Assembly (NCBI GenBank): GCA_009792885.1
Contig: WMCF01000006.1
Location: 3,298,037 to 3,362,036, forward strand
From: Eremophila alpestris peregrina
Taxonomy: Eukaryota; Chordata; Aves; Passeriformes; Alaudidae
Length of the DNA: 64,000 nucleotides
Direction: 5' to 3'
Below the pieces are notes generated by a model. The model was given only the letters and a program-made list of their open reading frames with translations, was not told the DNA's origin and ran no database searches. This document shows, one piece after another, positions 40,501 through 50,877 of the stretch; the stretch's first letter is position 1, and each line of letters opens with the position of its first letter. The position numbers and the translations under genes were made by a program.

Positions 40501-43500
40501 GTATCATCAAAATAATTTGTTAATTATAATTAATAAATTAGTGATAAATATTCAGTAATATTTCACAGGTGTAGCTTCTGTGGTGCTTAGAATTTCAATG
40601 GCACTCGTAAGTAGCTTTCAGATATGATACTTAGTTTAGGAATTAGCTGAAGAGACTCAACTACTTTACCATTTACTGCCCACCTGGAAAGGACATTTCC
40701 AGCTTGCTGCTCTGAGGGATCATACTGCTGTGCTGTTCCACTGCCTATCTTGTGATAGACATTGATAGCATTTTTTTGTATTTAAATGATTTTCCAACTT
40801 TTAAGCTGAAACTTTATTTTCCCATATTCTTCGTATGCTCTGGAGGCCTTCAGCTCTTACAAACTACAGAGTTAAGTCTGCTTCATGCAGACAGGAAGGT
40901 GGGGTTTTTTTCCAAAGAAAGTGTTAGAAGAAAGAATATTATTAAGGCAATCAGCATCTCTAGCTATTTCCTCATCATAGAAGCTACTTGAAGATGATTG
41001 CTTGTCTCTTTTTAAAAAGTGACCACTGAAATGCTTCACATTTTACTGCACTGTTCTTAGTGAATTTCGGTCTCGACAGCTTCAGACCAAATATGTTTGA
41101 AAGAATTAATGGATTTGTGCAAAGAGGCCAAAAGAGAGGAAGAATGTACTGAGGATCAGCTGAGAGATTGTTTTGTAGCTCTCTAGGAACATGGAAAAAT
41201 CTCTGAAAGAAGATACATCCGGCAACATTAAGCTGGATTTTTTGAAATGGACATTGTAAATTCTTGCTGTATTTTTCTTTGGTCAGGCAGTATCAGCAGA
41301 GCAGATAAATGGACAGTCATTGCAGTTTCATTATCAAATCGGGACTTCCATGAGTCTGTGCAACTTCAGGTGTTTAAGGAAAAGGGGTCATTCATACAGG
41401 AGGGGTTTCTGGGTGGCTTTTGTTGACTTTCTTCCCTCTTTCCGATTTTCTGATCTCAGCTGAGCAGTCTGTATGTGTTGGGCCTTTACCCTTTCTTGAA
41501 ATCCAGTCCTTGTCAGGGCAGAGGAGTGTATGTGTACAGGTTTTTTATTCTTTGCTGAGAATTTACTGTAGCAGGTGTTGTCCAGGCTTCTTCCTACACA
41601 GTTATGTTTTGATTGTTTAATGAGGCGAAGAGGAGATAAAGCACTTCTGCAATTCTTAGATTAACTGACTTTTCAAGGTGCTAACAGTGGACATATGGCA
41701 ACTGTTCTGTCAATGCACGTGGAAGCAAGCCATGATTTAACATCAGGGTCAAATGCAGTCAACTATGCAGTAGTCAACTTCTGCAGAGGTAGTTACAACA
41801 ATCAAGCCACCTGTTTATTCAGGAGGGAAAGATTGATTCCTGATAGAGAACCTGTGTGTGCTTAGCAATGTGTTTTGGAGCTCTTTGAAGATGCTTAGTT
41901 ACTACAGCTTCTGGCAGGATTTCACCCTGATGTACTGTAGAGCTCTTTGCTTTCATGTAGTCTTCAGCTGACATTTACCAGTGGAGGGTTGTGTTGCTTT
42001 CTAGTGCTCATACTTCAGCTTACAGAACAGAGCTGGTGTAATTCCTGACACGAAGGCTGCTCAGTACAACAACCTTTTTTTTTTGTTTGTTTCTTATGCT
42101 AACACAGTGACTTTGCTAATGATGTTCATCTTCCTGACTTAAGATAACTAGCCTCCCTCAGAAGCCAAAAGAGAGAAAAGGAAACTTCCAGACAGAAGCG
42201 TAGACCATCCCTTCTTTTTTTGTAGAAGTGCATTAGATGTCTGGTATAGGCTGAATTTAATGGGCTCAATGAAGGCAATGTATCCCACACAAGCAGATGA
42301 GAATTGAAATGTTTCTTTCCTTTGTACCACTTTTCTCCTTTGCATAACTTCTGAAATTGTCCTCTAGTCCTTCAGCAGAGTGGTAGTTGGAAGTCAGTGT
42401 TAACTCATGTTCTTGCCTAAAGCAAAGCATTTTGCTGTTTTATTCCCAGCATTTGATGATGAAATAGTCTCTACAGATGTCTCCCGTTATGTTGAAGATC
42501 CTGGGTTTGGGTACAAAGACTTTGCAAGGCGAGGAGAAGACCATCTGCCAACATTCAGAGCTCAGGTACCATCTCTCTAAAGCACATTTACTCAAAGAAT
42601 GTTTCTGTATCTCACTACAGAGCATACAGTGGTTATAGTGGGGCGTGTTTGTTGCATGCTCCTTTTCTTGTCCTGGTTCATTAAATAACTCACAACCTTG
42701 CACAAATCTCCCTGAGATGGAGTTTTTCACTATTTGTCAATCTCTGGCAAGACAATACTGGGCTTTGCATCTTTCTTCAGTTATTACCAGTATTAATGTT
42801 TGAAAACTGTAAAGCAGATCTGAAATAAAAGGGAAAGGCAAAGGGAAAGGCAGAAAAGCAAGAATTTCTTTCCCATCCCTCCAGATGTAGAAAAAAAATC
42901 CACTGGAGCAACTCTTTATTCCTGTCATTTTACCAAGTACTCTCTGTCCAGTGGCTATCAATACTTGGATATATATAGTTCTGTGAGAGTGATTTGGGGA
43001 TTCGAGTGATATTGTTCTCATATGTGCACCAAATCTCTGGACTTGGAATGCTGTGAAAGAAAAGGAATTCCTAAATATGATTACTGAAGCTTTTACTGTA
43101 TTTTAATGAATTTTTCTCTGTGCTGTTGGAAGAACAGAATATACGTTTTACCTGTACATTGTCTTACATATTGACATCCATTGCCATGACCAGAATCATG
43201 AACTTCATATTATAGATAAGAAGAGGGACATCCTAGGTGGTTCTGTTCTATCTTATAGAGCACAATCATAAGCAGTCTAGAAGTAAATGGGAAGAAATCT
43301 TCAACCAAATCAGAGAACTTTAATTAAAATGACAGTGGGTGCAGGAAAACTCTGTGGTCAAAAGATGTATCTAAGACTCTAAAATAAAGAATCCACAATC
43401 ACTCTCAGGAAATGTATTTAGCTTTATAGCAGTCTCTGCTGAACTGGATAATTTATTCTGTGGTCTTTATATGAGCCTGAGGTAGGTTATTACTGCCAAA

Positions 43501-46500
43501 AAGAATAAGGCATAGTCAGTGCCTATAAATCAAACAATCTGCCTAACTACTTTAGGAGCAGCAGGCTCCCTAGGAAAATTGAAATTGGAACTGAAACATC
43601 TCTGCTCTTAAATAAACAGGACAGCTTCTGGCTTACATTCAAAGGAGTCACCTTGATAATTTAACTTTATTATATCCCACTCTTAACAGTTGGATATACA
43701 TACCTACAGCCTCCCAAATTCTCTGCTATTATTGATACTTAAATTGCAGTAGCATCCCAAACAACTGCAATAAGTCTAATCCTTACTCTGATAAAACAAA
43801 ACTGTTTTAATTTATCAATAGAAAAAAGGTATTCTATACACAGAAGAATGTCTTTAAACTTGTTTTTGGGGGAGGGGTTTCATTGATAATAGGGATCAAT
43901 TGCTGTTAGTCAACAGCGCTTTCCCCTCTCTGGGCCTTCCGGCTCTCAGAGGCTTTTGTGATGTCCTGGACACCTTTCCAGGGCTGTATGGGTATGGCAC
44001 ATTGCTCACAAGCCTTACAGTCTTTTGTACTGGCAGCCAGAGGCCAAATGTGATGTTGTGACATGTTTTAGATGTCATTAATGCCTCTGTGAGCAGAGCA
44101 CTGTTCTGCTCTTCCCTGCTGTCCTGCTCAGGGGCACAGGACAGTAGACTTGCTTCAAGGTGCCCAGGTGAGGACCTTGGCCTGGCAGCACCTTTGGAAA
44201 ACAGCCAGAAACAGGAAGGACATGGAGATGATGCCCTCAATTGTAAAGATGCCATCAGTGATGGGATGATAGAGCACTTGATAAGGATCTGGGCACACTC
44301 TCACCTTCCATGTGATGGCAGTGCAGAGTGCCTTTGCTTCCTGCTCTGGAGCAGGATGGTTCTTCCTGCTGTGCCACCACTCTGCAAAGATTTCCCATTC
44401 CTCATATGAGCAGGCAGGCTTTTATCTTGCAACCCAGGTGCTTGTCTAAGACCAAAGCAGCCTGGATTTTATCAGTTTTTTCAGGGATGGTTCAGCACTT
44501 TACCCAATGATTGTACATCCTGGCTGGAAGTAAAGACTCCATCTCTGCTTGGAGCTAAGCACCAAAGCCTCCAAGAGGAACAAGGTTTTAAACTTAAAGG
44601 CCAGTCCCACATGGAATGATACTGGTCAGAGTGGCATAGCAGAAGAAGATTCCCTAAGCACTTCAGGAGAAGCTTGTGGATCTTTCTCCTGTAGGCGAAT
44701 GATATCTAGGATTGGGGTGTCACAACATGATAGTCATTGCCAAGAATTCTGGGGGAATGGAGCAGGTGATGTGGATGATGGATTCAAAATACAACTTTTG
44801 GAAGAGAATAAAGTCATAACTATCAGACAACAAAAACTGTTCAGTTGTAGAGAAGATGACATCGGGAATTCACTTCATTTGTACTTTTATATATTCTCTT
44901 CCTGCAGGACTATACTTGGGAAAATCATGGCTTTTCCCTTGTAAACAGGCTTTATTCTGATATTGGGCATCTCCTGGATGAGAAGTTTCGGATGGTGTAT
45001 AACCTCACATATAACACTATGGCAACACATGAAGATGTTGATACAACTACACTAAGAAGAGCTTTATTTAACTATGTCCACTGTATGTATGGAATCAGGT
45101 ATGGACTAAAATCCCCAGGCTTAGGAGTACATTTTAAAGCTATGTAAACAGAAAACTAAACCATGTGCAAAGCATCATTTTAGTCTGGGTGTTTAAAGTG
45201 GAGATGGTACCTCTGTTTGGAAGTTAGAATGGTTTTGCTGGCATATCAGTATTTGGAATTTTTCCTTCCAGTGCAGAAAATGAGTTAGGATGGAAATTTT
45301 TACAGAAATGTCTTCTCTGAAGCCAGCCTGTATCCTTCATTCAGGAAAGACAACATCGCTAAGCAAGTTCACAGACAACACCAAGTTGGGCAGGAGTGTT
45401 GATTAGCTGGAAGGAGGTAGGAAGGCCCTACAGAGGGATTGCACAGGCTGTATCAGTGAGCCAAGGCCAATTACATGATGTTCAGTGATGCCAAGTCCTG
45501 CACTTGGGCCACAACCACCCCAGTTAGCACTACAGGCTGTGGCTGGGAAGCTGCTCAGCAAAAAAGTCCCTGGGTGTGCTGGACAACAGCAGCTGAACAT
45601 GATCCAGTGTGTGCCCAGGTGGCCAAGAAGGCCGATGGCATCCTGGCCTGGATCAGCAGTGGTGTGGCAGCAGGAGCAGGGCAGTGACTGTCCCCCTGTG
45701 GTGGGCACTGCTGAGGCCACACCTCAAATCCTGTGTTCAGTTCTGGGCCCCTCCCTGCAAGAAGGACATTGAGGGGCTGGAGCGTGTCCAGAGAAGGGCA
45801 GGGATTCTGGGGAAGGGTCTGAAGCACAAGTCCTAAGAGAAGCAGCTGAGGGAGCTGGGGATTTTTAGTCTGGAGGCTCAGGGGGCACCTTATCACTGTG
45901 TACAACAACCTGAGAGAAAACTGTAGCCACGTGGGGATCAGCCTCTTCTCTCAGGTAACAAGTGACAGGATGAGAACAAATGGCTTCAAGTAGCATCAGG
46001 GGAGATTTAGTATGGGTATTAGGGAAATTTTCTTTGCAGAAAGATTTGTAAAGCATTGGAACAGCCCACAGGAATGCGAGAGCAACCATCCCTGGAAGTG
46101 TTCATAAAATGCTGGATGGGGCACATGGTTTAATGGTGAACATGGTGGTGGTTTAGGATTAACTATTGGGTTTGATGATCTTAAAGGTCCTTTCCAACCT
46201 TAACAATTCTATGATCCTACTAAGCCTTTCAGATCCTCTCTTAACACGTGGTTTGTGGTCATGTATGATAAATGTTCTAGTTCCCAGGCTTAAGAACATA
46301 ATGCTGCAAAAGACAATGATTGCTTGTGCTCTGTAGGTATGATGACTATGACTATGGGGAAGTTAATCAGCTACTTGAACGCAGCCTGAAGGTTTACATA
46401 AAGACAGTGACCTGCTACCCAGAGAGAACGACCAAGCGCATGTACGACAGTTACTGGCGCCAGTTCAAGCACTCGGAGAAGGTACGTGTTCCAAAGCCAC

Positions 46501-47462
46501 AGTGCCTTCACAGAGACCCCTGTGCTGTGTGAAAACTAAAATATGGGGACACCTAAAATGGCAGCATCTGTCTAATGAACTGCTCTAGATCAGAGAAAAG
46601 CAAGTGAGAATCATTCATTGAGTGTTAGATACCAATTTGATGAAAATACTTCTTAGTGTGATGGAAATACTACTACTATTATTGTTATTATTATTATTGT
46701 TGTTGTTGTTGGTTTTGTTGTTGTTGTTAGTACTAATAGTAGTTTGAGTCACTCCTCCATAAAATGGAATGGACAACTGTAAAAGAAAAGTGTATAAACT
46801 TGGGAATGCAGAAGTGGTCAACTATGCCAATACTTGGGATTTGGAGATCAAGAAATACCTAAACTCACATAAAAATATATATATGTATATATATATATAT
46901 ACACTTTATGGTATTTTACAGCAATGAAAATGTCAACATGCCTTCAGATATCACATTAAATGCTTCCTGAGAAGGGTTCAGTGCAATTGTGCCTGCTAGC
47001 CTATCTGGCATGGAAACTGTTCCTTATTCTGTGCTCCTATATAATGGTCACAAGTAGTAGTAAAGAAAACCAAATATAATTTAGAAAGAACTGATCCCAA
47101 TAGAATACAAGGAAAGGTTTAAAGGTGGCTTCTCAGATGGGAGATCGCTTAAAGCAGCAGTTGAGGCTAGTTCCTTGCTAGTCGTGGGATGTTGTCCATA
47201 TTGGCATTACTGCACAGCTATCTCTAGAGGAACTGCAGTCCTGCAGCAGGGTACAGGGAGAAGAGACAAAGTTTTCTTGCATTGATACTCCAGTGAAGGT
47301 TAGAAATTTCAGCCTGAATGAATAAACCATGTTGCATTCAGAGGTGAGCTAAGTGGCTGATGTGATTTTTTACAGGTTCACGTCAATCTGCTTCTGATGG
47401 AAGCTCGGATGCAGGCGGAACTTCTGTACGCCCTTCGTGCCATAACTCGTCACTTGACCTGA
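11091..47462 (+). CDS. SESN3: Sestrin 3, complete coding region in 10 exons (490 aa)
   Basis: Joining 11091-11192, 34521-34586, 36861-37058, 37725-37907, 38291-38527, 40066-40213, 42450-42565, 44908-45098, 46337-46481 and 47376-47462 gives one open frame of 490 codons plus stop, with GT-AG at every junction. The family is recognised across its length, for example YSTSGRLDNITQVMS, LLAHRPWLITKEHI, and the C-terminus ending RAITRHLT. Sestrins are cytosolic stress proteins that bind GATOR2 and restrain mTORC1; SESN3 is FOXO-induced. Layout inferred from the SESN2 structure: variable N-terminus (1-65), AhpD-like domain (about 70-230), helical linker, C-terminal domain (about 350-490). By family alignment Cys129, Tyr131 and His136 match the AhpD-like site, Thr384, Thr387, Thr396, Arg400, Trp454 and Glu461 the leucine pocket, and Asp416-Asp417 the GATOR2 contact. 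Human SESN3 is 492 aa. SESN3 is chosen over SESN1/2 by its MNR start, near identity of the core and ENDOD1 next door. Confidence 0.96.
16134..16170. repeat. A37 homopolymer tract in intron 1
   Basis: Thirty-seven consecutive A residues on the + strand, with no obvious LINE or SINE body immediately 5' of it. It is one arm of an A-tract/T-tract pair with the T run at 16479-16519. Length accuracy depends on the sequencing method. Confidence 0.95.
16479..16519. repeat. T41 homopolymer tract in intron 1
   Basis: Forty-one consecutive T residues on the + strand, 308 bp downstream of the A37 tract, so the two can pair in one RNA or DNA strand. The 308-bp segment between them looks unique. Confidence 0.95.
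17405..17434 (+). repeat. Palindromic element, copy A (intron 1)
   Basis: Contains TTTCATTA (17409-17416) and its perfect inverse TAATGAAA (17423-17430) around the spacer GACCTG. It shares 26 bases with copy B at 20285-20312, differing by two substitutions or short indels at the arm edge and spacer. The ATTA/TAAT cores resemble paired homeodomain sites. The origin (ancient dispersed repeat or conserved non-coding element) is unknown. Confidence 0.6.
20246..20312 (+). repeat. Palindromic element, copy B, with extended inverted repeat (intron 1)
   Basis: Copy B proper is 20285-20312 (AAATTTG, ATTAGACCT, C, TAATGAAA, TGG). In addition ATTAGAGGT at 20246-20254 is the exact reverse complement of ACCTCTAAT at 20297-20305, so this copy has a second 9-bp hairpin partner upstream. 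The surrounding 20160-20310 is AT-rich with several ATTA cores. Confidence 0.55.
33495..33755 (+). mobile_element. Old CR1-like LINE 3' fragment in intron 1
   Basis: The stretch reading CAAGGGAAATTCAGATTAG followed by ACATTAGGAAAACTTT resembles the 3'-end segment of ancient sauropsid CR1 elements, in + orientation. It is strongly diverged, lacks a clear terminal octamer and has no coding capacity. The boundaries are approximate. Confidence 0.55.
34521..34586 (+). CDS. SESN3: SESN3 coding exon 2 (residues 35-56)
   Basis: A 66-nt exon flanked by TTTTGCAG and GTAAGT, phase 0 on both sides. It encodes 22 residues of the flexible N-terminal extension, including the conserved LTRGPSAFIPE segment that is typical of SESN3. 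It was found by reading the acceptor upstream of this motif. Skipping it would keep the frame. Confidence 0.93.
34587..36860 (+). other. SESN3 intron 2
   Basis: Runs from GTAAGT at 34587 to TATTTTCCAG at 36860. About 2.3 kb of AT-rich sequence; I see no repeat family, RNA gene or coding segment in it. Confidence 0.9.
36861..37058 (+). CDS. SESN3: SESN3 coding exon 3 (residues 57-122)
   Basis: A 198-nt exon, TTTTCCAG before and GTATGT after, phase 0. It opens the AhpD-like N-terminal domain and carries the hallmark YSTSGRLDNITQVMS and HTQYLESFLRSQFYMLR segments, ending at HYIAIM. This is one of the most conserved sestrin exons. Confidence 0.96.
37325..37545 (+). mobile_element. CR1 LINE 3' fragment in intron 3 (+ orientation)
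   Basis: Contains the recognisable CR1 3'-end landmarks ATTCCGGAGGGACACTAGGAAAA, a GTCTGGACAAGGCT-like segment and the terminal TTCCAACCTAAATTGT, all in + orientation. It is a truncated, diverged copy with no reading frame. It occupies about a third of intron 3, only about 180 bp 5' of exon 4. Confidence 0.7.
37725..37907 (+). CDS. SESN3: SESN3 coding exon 4 (residues 123-183)
   Basis: A 183-nt exon between ATTCCAG and GTACCT, phase 0. It encodes AAARHQCSYLINMH at its start. By alignment with SESN2, Cys129, Tyr131 and His136 correspond to the AhpD-like residues Cys125, Tyr127 and His132. The rest covers the helix VDEFLKTGGIAEWLNGLEY and the LLAHRPWLITKEHIQ motif. Confidence 0.96.
37908..38290 (+). 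other. SESN3 intron 4
   Basis: A 383-nt intron from GTACCT to CTCATTTCAG. No repeat or RNA gene recognised. Confidence 0.92.
38291..38527 (+). CDS. SESN3: SESN3 coding exon 5 (residues 184-262)
   Basis: A 237-nt exon, phase 0 on both sides. It encodes KLVKTGENNWSLPELVHAV, the HYHALASFVFGSG segment and the NNFCVCDLANDNNIENAS segment, ending at SNFG. The downstream donor is GTTAGT after GGG, weaker than the other donors of this gene. Read-through from the exon would add about 56 codons before a stop at about 38696. Confidence 0.95.
38528..40065 (+). other. SESN3 intron 5
   Basis: Runs from GTTAGT to TTTTTGCAG at 40065. AT-rich; contains an imperfect tandem duplication near 39050-39100 (two GATTACNAGTTAATTAACT units). 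No gene or transposon recognised. Confidence 0.9.
40066..40213 (+). CDS. SESN3: SESN3 coding exon 6 (residues 263-312)
   Basis: A 148-nt exon ending in phase 1 (AGT GGA G followed by GTATCT). It encodes the acidic helical linker between the two domains: SLSELEALMERMKRLQ, then a Glu/Asp-rich segment and FEKEKKESLL. The codon split with exon 7 reads Ala312 (GCA). Confidence 0.94.
40214..42449 (+). other. SESN3 intron 6
   Basis: Runs from GTATCT to TATTCCCAG at 42449; an alternative in-frame acceptor AG lies at 42421-42422. The interior is AT-rich without recognised repeats or RNA genes. Confidence 0.85.
42450..42565 (+). CDS. SESN3: SESN3 coding exon 7 (residues 312-350)
   Basis: A 116-nt exon entered in phase 1 and left in phase 0 at GTACCA. 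It encodes FDDEIVSTDVSRYVEDPGFGY and the ARRGEDHLPTFRAQ segment that leads into the C-terminal domain. An alternative start at 42423 adds 27 nt and keeps the frame (adds AKHFAVLFP). Human SESN3, as I recall it, has a 9-residue segment at this place, so the longer form may be the ancestral one. The choice of 42450 rests on the stronger TATTCCCAG acceptor. Confidence 0.88.
42566..44907 (+). other. SESN3 intron 7
   Basis: Runs from GTACCA to TCTTCCTGCAG at 44907. A near-exact short tandem (AAAGGGAAAGGC twice) sits near 42830-42855. The segment about 43900-44800 is somewhat more GC-rich, with open frames of up to 131 codons that show no family resemblance. No exon-like conservation recognised. 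Confidence 0.88.
44908..45098 (+). CDS. SESN3: SESN3 coding exon 8 (residues 351-414)
   Basis: A 191-nt exon, phase 0 in and phase 2 out (ATC AG followed by GTATGG). It starts the C-terminal domain with DYTWENHGFSLVNRLYSDIGH. It carries NLTYNTMATHEDVDTTTLRR, in which Thr384, Thr387, Thr396 and Arg400 correspond to SESN2 Thr374, Thr377, Thr386 and Arg390 of the leucine pocket. Confidence 0.96.
45345..46215 (+). mobile_element. CR1 LINE 3' fragment in intron 8 (+ orientation, about 870 bp)
   Basis: A fairly well-preserved 3' portion of a CR1 element, ending in GGTCCTTTCCAACCTTAACA then ATTCTATGATCC, the characteristic CR1 3' terminus. Degenerate reverse-transcriptase 3'-coding sequence is recognisable, but no intact frame remains (longest remnant frames under 120 codons). 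It fills most of intron 8 and lies about 120 bp 5' of exon 9, in sense orientation to SESN3. Confidence 0.92.
46337..46481 (+). CDS. SESN3: SESN3 coding exon 9 (residues 414-462)
   Basis: A 145-nt exon between CTGTAG and GTACGT; the first base completes Arg414. It encodes YDDYDYGEVNQLLERSLKVY and the YWRQFKHSEK segment. Asp416-Asp417 correspond to the SESN2 GATOR2-binding pair (Asp406-Asp407). Trp454 and Glu461 match the leucine-pocket residues Trp444 and Glu451. Confidence 0.96.
46667..46745. repeat. Imperfect (TTA/TTG)n microsatellite
   Basis: A run of ATT, GTT and TAC triplets, changing from TTA units to TTG units with interruptions. It is 190 bp downstream of exon 9. Confidence 0.9.
46877..46902. 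repeat. (TA)n dinucleotide tract
   Basis: Alternating AT with a single G interruption; self-complementary and able to extrude a cruciform. Intronic. Confidence 0.85.
47376..47462 (+). CDS. SESN3: SESN3 coding exon 10, C-terminal end (residues 463-490)
   Basis: Begins after TTTTTACAG and encodes VHVNLLLMEARMQAELLYAL followed by RAITRHLT, with the TGA stop at 47460-47462. The last helix packs under the leucine pocket in SESN2. The exon continues into the 3' UTR. Confidence 0.97.
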   Translation, partial: VHVNLLLMEARMQAELLYALRAITRHLT

Positions 47463-50400
47463 AGCACTCGCTGGCCAGGAGTACAGGGGCTGTCGCTGAG
47501 TATGTAAAGACCTTTCGAAATAGATACACACCAGAAGCTGTTTGTGATGTAGCATCAGGTTATTCAATTCTCTAGTGTCAAAGTTTAGCCGTGCTGCTCG
47601 GCGGCTGTAATGTGCAATGACGTGTTTTATTTTCTTGATGCTTAACATTACTAATGATAACAAAGTAACACTGAGGAGTGCCACTCTGCATCCATTCCGG
47701 CTGGATTTCTGCACCGCCGTCAGGATCCTGAAACTGGTTTTATTGTATCCAATCCTAGCGCTTTGCTCTTTAAGCACGGAAGTGCTTAGAGACTTCTTTT
47801 TCCAAGCAATCATTTTTCAGCTGAGTAGAGTCCAGCAGAAGATCAGTTCTGCCTGTCCTGAGAACACCCCACCACGTCGTGGCTCGCGACGGAGACGCAC
47901 GGGCTGTGCTGCATCGAGTTGCCCACTGGATTCTCCTGTGTGTCCTGGAGACTGCTGCCAGTCACTGTCTTACTACAGCAACTGGAGGTGATGCGAGATG
48001 TGGGTGCAAACATCGAGCACACTTTAATGTGAAATTACCCTTGAGAAATCCTACAGCATGCTACTGAAGTGCAAAATCCATCCGCTCTGTCACGCCCCTT
48101 CACAAAGAGAAGAGGCCTCACGGTTTGCCATTTCAGCCACACTTTCTGTGTTTCAATCATGCATAGTCTTGTTTTACTGACAGTCACCCTCAGTTGTCCT
48201 GACAATATCCATGCTCATCACGTGTTGCAATTTGTTTAGTTGGCACCTATAAAATTAATACACAGGCTGACCAAAAATAGGGTTGTGGGGTTTTTTGCAC
48301 TCTCTTCTTTATCAACGTTTTAACTAAGGAAAGTAAAGGAAGGCTAGTATATCTATTCTTTCATATTGGATGTATAGAAATTATTTCCCATAACTTTTTC
48401 ATAGCATGAAATTGTAATATTCAAAGTTTTAAAAGTTTCTATGCATTAGTGTGAGTGAACAAAAGAAAAGTGCAATATTTAAAAAGAAAGCAAGCTTTTT
48501 TTCCCTGACATGCCACTGCTAAAGTGTCCTTCTTATATAGCCATAAAGAAATTTTAAAACCAAATTTCTTTATTGTCTAAGGCCTAGCAGTTTTGTTTTA
48601 GCTTTTATGGCTTAAGACAACCTGATACTGAGATGCCAAAGCATCCCCAAAACAAAGCATTTTTGGACAACCAGTAATATTGGGGAAGGGAAGAAATAAG
48701 CTGCCAAAAATGTCACACTTTTGTGCTGTTTTCTGTTGCTTTTGACTAATTTTTGAGAGCACAAAATGTTGATATTTATAGCTTTATTTTGTATTGCATT
48801 TAATGAACCAGTGAAGTGCCTAAAGAGATGCTTAAACTTATCCAGTAGAACACAAGTTAACTGCTTCAACTTTTGTCTGGTGGTTTGGATTTTTCATATT
48901 TCTTTTGAGGGTGACCTTTATTTCTGTAGTCTACGTTCAAAACTAACTGGACAGGTTTATTTTTAATGTTCTGTTGGATTGTAGCTAGTGCAGGACTTTT
49001 TTTTCATTGGTGATTGCAGAATAGTTAGAAAGAAATACTACCAGTCATATTTTGACGCTTCATTTACAAGACCATGGACCAGTACTCTACTAAAGTTAGT
49101 TTTCTCTTTTCTTCCTTCTTCCTGATCCCTGTTTTGACTTTGCATGTTGGTTTTTCTGCTTTATCTGTCCGTTCCAGATTGGAAAGCCCAATGATTGTAC
49201 ACTTTTCTGCACTTTCAGACTGCAGACTCTGCATGTGAAAAAACCTTTTGAAGAAGATATCAGTAATTTATTTTTTTTGTCATGTTGGCTATTTAGAAAA
49301 CTGCCCAACAGACAGCACTGGCCTGTCTTCTGGAGAGCATTGGGTAGAACATCAGATTTATTTATCTTGTATAGCTAACTGCAAAGATTTCTCAGAAATA
49401 CTGAGATGCTCATATGTGTGAACTTAGATTTGCTTTCTAAATTGTTATGATTCTTTTCCCCCACCTCTTGTGATTGTAGTGGCCATACCTAATGGCTTCT
49501 GCTGAGAGAAGTTTTCATGCAATACTTTTGGTTTTTTTCAAGTGATGGGAACTGTTCAGTACTACTTTAAATTTCTTTGCATTGAAAAGCCAAGTAGTTC
49601 TCAAGAAGCACAGTTGAGCTCCGGAAAAGAGGTGAAACTAGATTTGGGTAACTATTATGATGGCTTCATTTCCCCTCAGAAATGCAAAGACTTCTGGAGT
49701 AGGTTGAGTTTTACATTTGGAAACATGAGTGCCTTTACTTCTTTCCTTATGAAATATGCTTGCCAGCTCAAATGCCTTCGTGAGCAAAGTACATGAGCAG
49801 ATTTGAAATACAGAAACCATAAATGGATTGCTTCATAAAACTTTTGGTAAACCAGTATTTTTTGTTTGTTTGTTTGTTTGTTTTTTTAAGTGCCATATCA
49901 AGTCCCATATGGCCTGCAAGACATTCCATCACAGGAAATGTCATTCTACAACTAGTTTGCTATTTCTCTCTTTTTTTTTTTCTTTAATATTAAATGCAAA
50001 CTTGAAACATCTGGAAATGTTTTCCACGTGGCTTTTTTTTTTTTCAAAGTATTGCATTTACAGTGCAACAATTTATAGCCTAGTTTTTATAGACAAATTT
50101 GGGATTTTTAATAGATGTGTGTTCAGAATAGGTGTTTAAAGTCAGACAAGGCTACCATACATACTTTATGCATGCTTTAGGTTCACACTGTGCCAACTTT
50201 TAATGTGCAAGTGTTCTTGGATTTTTTTGCATTTTTAAAGCACACATGAATGTGAAACTTTACACTTTGTTCATTAATATTTTTCCTAAGAGTACCATAA
50301 TCGTTGGAAGTGTAGATCCTCTCCCTCTGCTCCTTCATTGGAATTGGTAATTACCAGCATTTGTGTTAGTCTACGAAATCCCAGCCGTGACCAACATAAA

Positions 50401-50877
50401 AACAAAGTGTACACTCTCCTGTCTGCTGAAGAGAAAGCTTGAGAGGTACAAATTAACCAGCTAGCACAGGGAACACTGTGAGCAGGGAACAGAGCCTTTG
50501 AGCATGAACAGCTTCTTATCGTTGCAGAGTCACTTAAAATGTGTGTTGCTGTAGAGTATGTCCTTGCTGAGATTGCTCTGTTTTTCTTTTGGTAATGAAG
50601 AGAAGTGAAAAAGGTGCCAACTGGAGAAAGCATTTGCATTTCCCAGAACACTTGACCCATACCTGAACTTCATGAGAGTATCATCATACAAGAACAGAAA
50701 TAATTGTTAAAACAGAAATAATAATTTTAAATTTGGGTGCAGTTCATGCAGATGGCTACTACAGCTAGTGCTGTGGTGTCCCATGAGAATTTTGGTGAGG
50801 CATAGATGGATTTATTTTGATAAGACTGAATTGAAACATATATCCTTTGCCCTAAAGCCTTCATTAAAATGAAAATC

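Larger units (their letters stand above)
46482..47375 (+). other. SESN3 intron 9 with microsatellites
   Basis: Runs from GTACGT to TTTTTACAG at 47375. It contains a TTA/TTG trinucleotide microsatellite (about 46667-46745) and an AT dinucleotide tract (about 46877-46902). The remainder shows no recognised element. Confidence 0.9.

Noticed and set aside
45403..45908. Frames of up to 117 codons in intron 8
   Set aside because: They lie inside the CR1 LINE fragment and are decayed or antisense LINE sequence, not a host gene.
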